A stretch of 64,000 nt of DNA from Sinorhizobium alkalisoli (GTDB lineage Bacteria; Pseudomonadota; Alphaproteobacteria; Rhizobiales; Rhizobiaceae). The notes under the pieces were generated by a model, which was not told where the DNA came from, made no database searches, and saw nothing but the letters and a program-made list of their open reading frames with translations. The stretch is taken from positions 2,865,001 to 2,929,000 of the forward strand of contig NZ_CP034909.1 in assembly GCF_008932245.1 (NCBI RefSeq), written 5' to 3'. Position numbers and translations under genes: made by a program. Positions 38,832-45,876 of this stretch are shown piece after piece; within the stretch, counting starts at the first letter, position 1; every line of letters begins with the position of its first letter.

Positions 38832-39716
38832 TTAGCCCATCCGTTCCGACGCGTAGGAGCCCGGGCTCGGCGGGAAGACGACGACGCGGTTGCCGTTGAT
38901 GAGGGTGCGGCGATGAATATGGGCGTGTATGGCGCGGGCCAGCACCTGGCTCTCGACGTCGCGGCCGATCGAGACATAGTCCTCGGCCGACTGCGCATGG
39001 GTGATGCGGGCGATGTCCTGCTCGATGATCGGGCCCTCGTCGAGATCGGCGGTGACGTAGTGCGCCGTCGCGCCGATCAGCTTGACGCCGCGCTCATAGG
39101 CCTGCTTGTAGGGGTTGGCGCCCTTGAACGACGGCAGGAAGGAGTGATGGATGTTGATGATCCTGCCCGACATTTTCTTGCACAGCGCATCCGACAGCAC
39201 CTGCATGTAGCGGGCGAGCACGATCAGCTCGGCGCCGGTCTGCTCGACGATCTCCATCAGCTGTGCTTCGGCCCTCGGCTTGTTCTCCTTCGTTACCTTG
39301 ATGCAGTGGAAGGGGATGTCGTGGTTGGCGATGACCTTCTGGTAATCGAAGTGGTTGGAGACGACGCCGACGATGTCGATCGGCAGCGCGCCGATCTTCC
39401 AGCGATAGAGCAGGTCGTTCAGGCAATGGCCGAACCGCGAGACCATCAAGAGCACCTTCATCCGCTCTTCCGAATCGCGGATCTCCATTGTCATGCCGAA
39501 CCGCTCGACCGCCGGAGCGAAGGCTTCGCGCAGCTCTTCGAGCTTAGCGCCAGCCTGGCTGATGAAAGAGACGCGCAGGAAGAAAAGCCCGGTTTCAAGG
39601 TCGTTGAATTGTGAGCTGTCGCTGATGTAACAGCCTTTTTCCGCGAGACCGCCGGTAACGGCGGCAACGATGCCGCGGGTAGATTTGCAGGTGACGGTCA
39701 GCACGTAGCTTTTCAT
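38832..39716 (-). CDS. purU: Formyltetrahydrofolate deformylase
   Basis: The 294-residue enzyme hydrolyses 10-formyl-THF to formate and THF, balancing one-carbon units. It has an N-terminal ACT domain (MKSYVLTVTCKSTRGIVAAV) and a formyltransferase-like catalytic domain with NIHHSFLPSFKGANPYKQA and a late Asp in YVTADLDEGPII. ATG 39716 gives MKSYVLTV; the upstream 16 codons lack protein character. Length matches rhizobial PurU as remembered. Confidence 0.93.
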   Translation of the reverse strand: MKSYVLTVTCKSTRGIVAAVTGGLAEKGCYISDSSQFNDLETGLFFLRVSFISQAGAKLEELREAFAPAVERFGMTMEIRDSEERMKVLLMVSRFGHCLNDLLYRWKIGALPIDIVGVVSNHFDYQKVIANHDIPFHCIKVTKENKPRAEAQLMEIVEQTGAELIVLARYMQVLSDALCKKMSGRIINIHHSFLPSFKGANPYKQAYERGVKLIGATAHYVTADLDEGPIIEQDIARITHAQSAEDYVSIGRDVESQVLARAIHAHIHRRTLINGNRVVVFPPSPGSYASERMG

Positions 39717-39859
39717 CGGTGGTCTCTCATTCTGATGCGGTATCCGGCCCCTCGGGCCGTTCATGCGAAACTACCCTGGCGCTTCGAGACCCGCCGATCC
39801 ATTCGCGACATCGGCTGGACGGAACGGGCCACGCTCTCTCCGGCTCTCAGAAGTGAGAC

Positions 39860-40023
39860 ATTCAGGGCTTTTACCCGGTCGGGATGCGTTTTGGCGAAGG
39901 CCTCGATCTCTGCGCAACGGGCATCGATGGCGACGATCCGCCGGCAACCGTAGAAAACGACGTCCTACAGCGCCTATAGCTCGCGGACGAGCGCCAGTAG
40001 TCGTAGAGACCGGTCTCCTGGAT
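39860..40023 (-). pseudogene. maiA: maiA remnant (maleylacetoacetate isomerase), large internal deletion and frameshift
   Basis: Reading leftward, codons at about 40020-39975 give ETGLYDYWRSSASYRR, the conserved N-terminus of zeta-class GST/MaiA (LYDYWRSSASYRVRIAL). In another frame, about 39963-39866 gives RRIVAIDARCAEIEAFAKTH then PDRVKA, the conserved MaiA C-terminus. About 160 intervening codons are missing and the frame is broken at the junction, so this cannot encode an isomerase. It sits directly after the fumarylacetoacetase-like gene, where maiA belongs. Functional maiA elsewhere in the genome is not excluded. Confidence 0.75.
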
Positions 40024-40046
40024 CCGGGTCGCCTCCCGTCTCGCTA

Positions 40047-41060
40047 TCAGCGCTCGTACTTCTCCACCTTCTGCTCGATGGCGCCGAAGATCGAATGGCC
40101 GCTCGCGTCTTTCATCTCGATCCTGACGACGTCGCCGAACTTCAGGAAATGCGTCTTCGGTGCGCCGCTCTCGATCGTTTCGATCATGCGCAGCTCCGCG
40201 AGGCAGGAATAACCGACGCCCCCCTCCGACACCGGTCTGCCCGGCCCGCCGTCGAGTTTGTTGGACACGGTCCCCGAGCCGATGATCGTGCCGGACGTGA
40301 GCGGGCGGGTGCGGGCCGCATGGGCGATCAGTTGCGGGAAATCGAAGGTCATATCGATGCCGGCATTGGCTCGACCGAAGGGCCTGCCGTTGAGATCGAC
40401 GCGAAGCGGCAAATGCAGCTTGCCGCCGTCCCACGCCTCGCGCAATTCGTCCGGCGTCACGGCGACCGGCGAGAAGGCGGAAGACGGCTTCGATTGGTAG
40501 AAGCCGAATCCCTTGGCGAGCTCGGCCGGAATGAGTCCGCGCAGCGAAACGTCGTTGACGAGCATGACAAGACGGATCGCCTCGCGCGCCTCCTCAACCG
40601 TCGCGCCCATCGGCACATCGTCGACGATCACCGCGACCTCGCCCTCCATATCGATGCCCCAGGCCTCATCCGCCATGAGGATCGGGTCGCGCGGCCCGAG
40701 GAAGCCGTCGGATCCGCCCTGATAGATCAGCGGATCGTTCCAGAAGCTTGCCGGCATCTCCGCGTTGCGCGCCTTCCTGACCAGTTCGACGTGGTTGACA
40801 TAGGCGGAGCCGTCGGCCCAGTGGAACGCCCGCGGCAAGGGCGAGGCGGCATCGTGCTCGTGGAAACGCATGGTCGGCTGGGAGCCGGTCTCTATACCGT
40901 CGGCGACACGCGCCAGCCGCGGCCCAGCATGCGCCCAGTCGTCGAGGGCCGCCTGCAGCGTGCGGGCGATATGCCCGACTTCCGAGCAACGGGTGAGGTC
41001 TTTCGAGACCACGACGAGCCTGCCGTCGCGGGTGGAATCTTTCAGCGTCGCGAGTTTCAT
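40047..41060 (-). CDS. Fumarylacetoacetate hydrolase family protein
   Basis: The 337-residue product contains DMEGEVAVIVDDVP (metal-binding Glu/Asp of the FAH fold), VNDVSLRGLIPAELAKGFGF, and GSGTVSNKLDGG near the C-terminus. By context it is the last step of tyrosine/homogentisate degradation, fumarylacetoacetate to fumarate and acetoacetate. ATG 41060 (MKLATLKDSTRDG) gives the usual start; an upstream in-frame start would add 19 residues. The isomerase gene normally next to it is a remnant here. Confidence 0.85.
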   Translation of the reverse strand: MKLATLKDSTRDGRLVVVSKDLTRCSEVGHIARTLQAALDDWAHAGPRLARVADGIETGSQPTMRFHEHDAASPLPRAFHWADGSAYVNHVELVRKARNAEMPASFWNDPLIYQGGSDGFLGPRDPILMADEAWGIDMEGEVAVIVDDVPMGATVEEAREAIRLVMLVNDVSLRGLIPAELAKGFGFYQSKPSSAFSPVAVTPDELREAWDGGKLHLPLRVDLNGRPFGRANAGIDMTFDFPQLIAHAARTRPLTSGTIIGSGTVSNKLDGGPGRPVSEGGVGYSCLAELRMIETIESGAPKTHFLKFGDVVRIEMKDASGHSIFGAIEQKVEKYER

Positions 41061-41210
41061 GGTGTTTCCCGAGATGTTCTGTTGATCCGCTCCGACCGGC
41101 GCGAACCATTGCAGCATGTCATGGTTCGTTGCGGAAAGTCACTTGTTTCCGGGTGTGCCGTCGAATTTTCAGGCAACGGCCGTGGGAAAGTCGCCCGCGG
41201 CCGGATGAAC

Positions 41211-41690
41211 CTATCCCCGCACGCGCTCCGGGATCGGCAGCCCCTCGAAGCTCTTCAAAGTCTCGAGCACGATCGAGGTCTTGACGTGCTGGACGCTGTC
41301 ATGCGGCAAGAGCACATCGTTGACGAAGCGCGACAACCCGGCAAGGTCGGGTGTTACGACGCGCAGGTGATAATCCATCTCGCCAGTCAGCGCATAGGCC
41401 TCCAGCACCTCCGGCAGCCCGGAAATCAGCTTGGCGAACCGCTTGGCATTGTCGCGATTGTGGGTGGCGAGCGTCACCGAGATCACCACCATCAGGTCGA
41501 GCCCCAGCTTCTGCCGGTCGATCTGCGCCTGATAGCCGGTGATATAGCCTTCCGCCTCCAGCCGCGAGCGCCGCCGCGAACATTGCGACGGTGATAGCGC
41601 GATCCGCTCGGACAACTCGTTATTGGTCAGATGCCCGTCCCGCTGCAACGCGCTAAGTATCTTGAGATCAAAGCCGTCGAGTTGCTCCAT
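41211..41690 (-). CDS. Lrp/AsnC-family transcriptional regulator
   Basis: The 159-residue protein has an N-terminal HTH (LDGFDLKILSALQRDGHLTN, then SERIALSPSQCSRRRSRLEA) and a C-terminal RAM/AsnC ligand domain (VLEAYALTGEMDYHLRVVTP). ATG 41690 follows GAGG by nine bases. It is divergent from hppD and probably controls that gene in response to an aromatic amino acid or pathway intermediate, by analogy with other Lrp-type catabolic regulators. Confidence 0.9.
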   Translation of the reverse strand: MEQLDGFDLKILSALQRDGHLTNNELSERIALSPSQCSRRRSRLEAEGYITGYQAQIDRQKLGLDLMVVISVTLATHNRDNAKRFAKLISGLPEVLEAYALTGEMDYHLRVVTPDLAGLSRFVNDVLLPHDSVQHVKTSIVLETLKSFEGLPIPERVRG

Positions 41691-41710
41691 TGCATGCGTC
41701 CTCATGCCCA

Positions 41711-41729
41711 TGCACGCACAATTCGTGCA
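41711..41729. promoter_or_regulatory. Candidate operator between the Lrp-type regulator and hppD
   Basis: A perfect 6-bp inverted repeat TGCACG-N7-CGTGCA lies in the 134-base divergent spacer, 21 bases from the regulator start. Its place and symmetry fit a binding site for the adjacent regulator. Confidence 0.45.
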
Positions 41730-41824
41730 CAGTTTCGCCAAAACCCTGCAAGAATACAAGCATCATGCATCGCATCTGCGGCATACTCCGGCAAAAGTTC
41801 TCGAGGATTGAGAGGAGACTTTCG

Positions 41825-42931
41825 ATGGGCCCGTTTCCGCATGACGCCCCGCCCGCAACGATCTCGGCGGACAACCCCGCCGGAACGGACGGCTTCGAGT
41901 TCGTCGAATTCGCCCATCCGGAGCCGGAAAAACTCGTGGAGCTTTTCGCGCGCATGGGCTACACCCCCGTCGCACGGCACCGGGCGAAGAACATCACCGT
42001 GTGGCGGCAGGGCGACATCAATTACATCCTGAATGCCGAGCCCGGTTCGCATGCGATGCGCTTCGTCGACAAGCACGGCCCCTGTGCACCGTCCATGGCG
42101 TGGCGCGTCGTCGACGCCAAGCAGGCTTTCGAACATGCGGTGTCGAACGGTGCCGAAGCCTATGAGGGCAGCGACAAGACCCTCGATGTCCCGGCAATCG
42201 TCGGCATCGGCGGCTCACTTCTCTATTTCATCGACAGCTATGGCGCGAAAGGCTCGGCCTATGATGCCGAGTTCGAATGGGTCGGTGAACGCGATCCGAG
42301 GCCGGAGGGCGTCGGCTTCTACTATCTCGACCACCTGACCCATAACGTCTATCGCGGCAACATGGACAAGTGGTGGGCCTTCTACCGAGAGCTCTTCAAC
42401 TTCAAGCAGATCCACTTCTTCGACATCGACGGCCGCATTACCGGCTTGCTCAGTCGGGCGATCACTTCACCTTGTGGCAAGATCCGCATTCCGCTGAACG
42501 AGTCGAAGGACGAAACCAGCCAGATCGAGGAATACTTGAAGAAATACAAAGGCGAAGGCATCCAGCACATCGCCGTCGGTACCGAGGCGATCTACGACGC
42601 AACGGACAAGCTCGCGGCAAACGGCCTCAAATTCATGCCCGGGCCGCCGGACACCTACTATGAGATGTCGCACGAGCGTGTGCACGGCCATGAGGAACCG
42701 ATCGAGCGGATGAAGAAGCACGGTATCCTGATCGATGGCGAGGGCGTGATCGACGGCGGCATGACGAAGATCCTGCTGCAGATCTTCTCGCGCACGGTCA
42801 TCGGCCCGATCTTCTTCGAATTTATCCAGCGTAAAGGCGACGAGGGTTTTGGCGAGGGAAACTTCCGGGCGTTGTTTGAATCGATCGAAGCCGATCAGAT
42901 CCGCCGCGGCGCCCTGCAGCGGCGTGCGTAG
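41825..42931 (+). CDS. hppD: 4-hydroxyphenylpyruvate dioxygenase
   Basis: This Fe(II) dioxygenase turns 4-hydroxyphenylpyruvate into homogentisate. The 368-residue, two-vicinal-oxygen-chelate protein shows the iron ligands in YLDHLTHNV, IQHIAVGT and FFEFIQRKGDEGFGEGNF. ATG 41825 follows AGAGGAGA. Its product requires HmgA, MaiA and fumarylacetoacetase; only the last is intact in this window. Confidence 0.95.
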   Translation: MGPFPHDAPPATISADNPAGTDGFEFVEFAHPEPEKLVELFARMGYTPVARHRAKNITVWRQGDINYILNAEPGSHAMRFVDKHGPCAPSMAWRVVDAKQAFEHAVSNGAEAYEGSDKTLDVPAIVGIGGSLLYFIDSYGAKGSAYDAEFEWVGERDPRPEGVGFYYLDHLTHNVYRGNMDKWWAFYRELFNFKQIHFFDIDGRITGLLSRAITSPCGKIRIPLNESKDETSQIEEYLKKYKGEGIQHIAVGTEAIYDATDKLAANGLKFMPGPPDTYYEMSHERVHGHEEPIERMKKHGILIDGEGVIDGGMTKILLQIFSRTVIGPIFFEFIQRKGDEGFGEGNFRALFESIEADQIRRGALQRRA

Positions 42932-43018
42932 ACGCGCTACAACCCGCGCGTCATTTCAGGAGCACAAAGATCGGCGTAACTCTTTGAATTTGCTGCATGC
43001 CACTCGCTCAATTGCAAA

Positions 43019-43050
43019 GACGCCGCGTGTCCGACCAGATGCGCGGCGTC
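43019..43050. terminator. Hairpin between the convergent hppD and luxR-type genes
   Basis: A perfect 9-bp stem GACGCCGCG (43019-43027) / CGCGGCGTC (43042-43050). Read leftward it is followed by TTTGC, so it could end the regulator transcript; it may serve both directions. Confidence 0.5.
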
Positions 43051-43069
43051 CATGCAGCCATCGAGACCG

Positions 43070-43840
43070 TCAGTTGCGCCAGCGGGGCGGGCCCGCATCG
43101 CCGTCATGCCTGAAGTAGCGGGACGCCGCTTCTGTCCGGTTTCGCACGTTCATCTTCTTGTAGATGTTACGGACATGAACCTTGACGGTGTTCTCCGACA
43201 GGCCGAGTCGGTCGGCAATGATCTTGTTCTGCGTGCCCATGCAGATCAGATCGAGGATCTGGACCTCCCGGCTTGTCAGCAGACCTCTGCCGACATCGCT
43301 CCTCTGTGCCGGGGGCATGGCCTCGGCGCATGCCTCGCGCTGGGCAGGCGTGGCACTGCCTGTCTCCGACCGCGGCGCCAGCCGACGCAGCAGGGCGGCC
43401 GGAAAATGCTCGCCGCCCTTCATCAGCAAATCGATGGCGGTCAGGCAGACGTCCAGATGGAGGTTCAAGGGCAGGACGCCATGGATCAGCCCCTCGTCGA
43501 CAAAGCCGGCGATCGATGAATCGACCTCGTCCGCATTCTCGACGACGAGCCCGATCGAGGCCCGCGGATGGAACTCGTGGATCGTCCTGATGACCGATGG
43601 AAACGTGCTCGCCGGTAGGCGGTAGAGCATAATCAGCGCCACATCGTCGAGATTGCCATCGAGCAGGCTGTCGGCCTCCGAAAGGCTCACAACTTCATTC
43701 CCCTGGAACCGGGTGCTGATCGCCTGCGTCAGACATTCGGCGAGCAGATCCGCCCTGGCGAGCATTACGATCTTCGCTTTCTTCGCTAAAACCCTGTTGT
43801 TGTCCTCAAATTCGCTCAAACTGGAGCCGGTACGATACAT
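43070..43840 (-). CDS. LuxR-family regulator with a degenerate receiver-like N-terminus
   Basis: The 256-residue protein has a C-terminal LuxR HTH (about residues 187-240; LTSREVQILDLICMGTQNKI, then LGLSENTVKVHVRNIYKKMN). The N-terminal half has the alternating strand/helix pattern of a receiver, but the strand expected to carry the phosphoacceptor reads VALIMLYRLPA without Asp. It is probably regulated without phosphorylation. ATG 43840 sits five bases after AAGGAGG. It lies upstream of the secretion locus on the opposite strand, so it is a possible regulator, but nothing in the sequence proves the link. Confidence 0.87.
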   Translation of the reverse strand: MYRTGSSLSEFEDNNRVLAKKAKIVMLARADLLAECLTQAISTRFQGNEVVSLSEADSLLDGNLDDVALIMLYRLPASTFPSVIRTIHEFHPRASIGLVVENADEVDSSIAGFVDEGLIHGVLPLNLHLDVCLTAIDLLMKGGEHFPAALLRRLAPRSETGSATPAQREACAEAMPPAQRSDVGRGLLTSREVQILDLICMGTQNKIIADRLGLSENTVKVHVRNIYKKMNVRNRTEAASRYFRHDGDAGPPRWRN

Positions 43841-44880
43841 TATCCCCTCCTTGGGCATTCCCCCTATCTTCTTAAGGGTATTGGAGCGCCCTGTCTGAAA
43901 ATGTTTTCGATCAAAAATGCGAAGTCACTAACCACGAAAAAACTTCATGATGGCTAATGTATCGTAAATATGGGGGATAAGAAACAGCCCAAAAGGGTTA
44001 GATTCGGCCCCATTCCCGTCCAAATAGTCCCGATTTGCACCAATTCTGGGTGAGTCGAGCTGATGTCAAGTCTGCGCGGCCGTGGGCGTGTCCGTCCTTT
44101 TCGCGCCAAGCGGGGACCCGGGCATTCTAGAGGGTATGTCAGGTTGCGCTTATCGCAACCCTGTACCTCGGAATGAGGAGCACAGGCCGCCGTCTCCCCT
44201 TCGACCTGAACCACTTTATACTCCAAAGGGGCTAGCGGCGGCGCATCACGGCCTCGGCAGGCATGTATGCTTCCGGTCTTCCGGCGGGCGGATGTCGAGA
44301 CCCGACGACCCATCATCGAAAAATCCCGCTTAGGTTGAGACTCGACAGGTAATTCCATCTTACGGGCATGCAGCCTCGGATTCACAATGTTAACATCGCC
44401 TTAATGGCCGGACAGTCCGAAGGGGTAAGGACGACTCGCTTCGCTGGACAAGACGACCGCTTCCTCGGAAGCAATATCCGGCTGTGCTGCCCCCATCCCG
44501 GATGCCCTCATCCGCCAAGTGACGGCTGGGACTAACCATAATTGGTATCTTCCACTTCTCCCCATTCCGGATCACACTGTACCGGTCGCATGGAGTTGTA
44601 TGCGTCTCCGGACAAGGTTCAGCGTAGGTTTGGAAACTATTTATATTGCGTTCGTATGACAAAGTGTATGACTATCAATTATCAACACCTAATGCATTAG
44701 CGGAATATCCCTAACCGTGAAATTTATATTGAACAAAATACAGAGAGTATCGAAACACCCGCAGATGAATATCGATAGTTCATCTGAGTGAGAGCCAGCG
44801 CCAAAAAAACCTATGAAGATGAAGGGGTTTCGGTGCTGGCTCCTTCCTCCGTTTCTCCACAGTGTAAGAAAAGCCTCTCC
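43841..44880. other. 1.04-kb non-coding region with hairpins
   Basis: No reading frame here has convincing protein character. The right part (about 44640-44820) is clearly AT-richer than the surroundings. Dyads include GGTTGCG/CGCAACC near 44142-44160, CAGATGAA (44762-44769) / TTCATCTG (44779-44786), and GAGCCAGC-rich arms at 44792-44802 / 44832-44842. The last two follow the stop of the leftward gene at 44881 and could act as its terminator. An sRNA is possible but unsupported. Confidence 0.5.
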
Positions 44881-45363
44881 TCAACGGGGAAATGAATATC
44901 GCTCGACGATAGCCCAGATTTCCTTGTTGATCCTCATGATCTGCTCGATCGCCTCGTTGATCCTGGCGATCTCCGAATCGTCAATCTGTTCGATCTTGCC
45001 GTATTTGATCGTGTCCTTGCTGTCGAAAATGCTCATCAGCTGAGTGCTCGCCTGGTCTCCGGTTTCGTCGAAGGAATAGATGCAGTGGCTGTACTTGTTC
45101 CTGAGTTTGCCCTGCCGGCCAAGCTGCTGTGTCACTGCGAGAATCTCCTGCCGCCGAGCAAGCGGCGTCTTTTCCAATTTGGCGAGCCGTTCGACGAGCT
45201 CGAGACGGGCGCGCGTCGTATTCAGCGTCAAAAAGATGACGATGGCGGTTTCCTTGTCCACCTTCGCAAGGCCCGCAATCAGGTAGATGAGCAGACTTTC
45301 CGTGTTGGTCCACGTGTAGTTCAGCTGTCCGATTAAAAGGAGTATCTCGTGGAATTTCTTCAT
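44881..45363 (-). CDS. Small HEPN-like protein of unknown function
   Basis: The 160-residue protein is predicted all-alpha and contains RNKYSH at residues 88-93, fitting the RNxxxH active-site motif of HEPN RNases. Preceding helices (LNYTWTNTESLLIYLIAGLA; TRARLELVERLAKLE) and a C-terminal amphipathic helix (SEIARINEAIEQIMRINKEI) fit the fold. ATG 45363 has AAAGGG nine bases upstream; ATG 45372 is less well placed. No MNT-type antitoxin or other partner is adjacent, so a toxin role is only an idea. It stands alone in gene-poor DNA. Confidence 0.65.
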   Translation of the reverse strand: MKKFHEILLLIGQLNYTWTNTESLLIYLIAGLAKVDKETAIVIFLTLNTTRARLELVERLAKLEKTPLARRQEILAVTQQLGRQGKLRNKYSHCIYSFDETGDQASTQLMSIFDSKDTIKYGKIEQIDDSEIARINEAIEQIMRINKEIWAIVERYSFPR

Positions 45364-45876
45364 GAGCAGCATCCCTTTACAGCCACAATAGCGCATTCCG
45401 GTCTTCGGATAAATTTACAGCGAACGAAACGCATCGGCCGCAGAATACCTCCGAGGCGGTAGCCTCTGACCCCCGAAAGTCTTTCCGGGATAGGTCGCAC
45501 ACGCAACAACCTCTTACGGGTGATCAATCTTTGCCGCTCATCGCCTAGGGGGGTTAGCCCGAACTGACAGCTTACAATTCCAGCCTGTTAGCAACACACT
45601 TTTCACGCACAACAGAGGGCAGGTATGCCCAGGTTTGCGTTGATCCAGTACTGCGTTTAGGGCGGAATGCCCCCTCGAAAGCCTGGCTGCCGTTCCCGAC
45701 GAGCAAGGGAGGTGAATGCCAGGCAAGTAGCGCCAATCCCGGCCGCGCATTTCCGTGCGCCCGGAGATCCTTTCCACTGAAAAACTTCATTTCAACTTCA
45801 GACCGCGCACGGCCAAGATCCGCGTGAGAGATGAAAGCGGTTCGGTCGTAGCGGCCTCAACTTTGAGGACGTAGCT
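45364..45876. other. Intergenic region between the HEPN-like gene and the secretion locus
   Basis: This 513-base divergent gap must hold promoters for both sides. I see no gene, and no operator I can name. Confidence 0.35.

Noticed and set aside
39735..39953. Small plus-strand genes opposite the maiA remnant
   Set aside because: The minus-strand match to both ends of MaiA explains this sequence; the plus-strand frames have no protein features.
41061..41210. hmgA remnant between the hydrolase and the Lrp-type gene
   Set aside because: None of the three leftward frames shows recognisable homogentisate dioxygenase sequence; only a possible N-terminal extension of the hydrolase is open.
43954..44385. 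A 143-codon leftward gene in the non-coding region
   Set aside because: Composition is irregular (many Arg, Pro, Cys), there is no good ribosome-binding site and no domain character.
43841..45876. Genomic island boundaries around the HEPN and secretion genes
   Set aside because: The region looks accessory by gene content and base composition, but I found no tRNA, integrase or direct repeats to mark an insertion.
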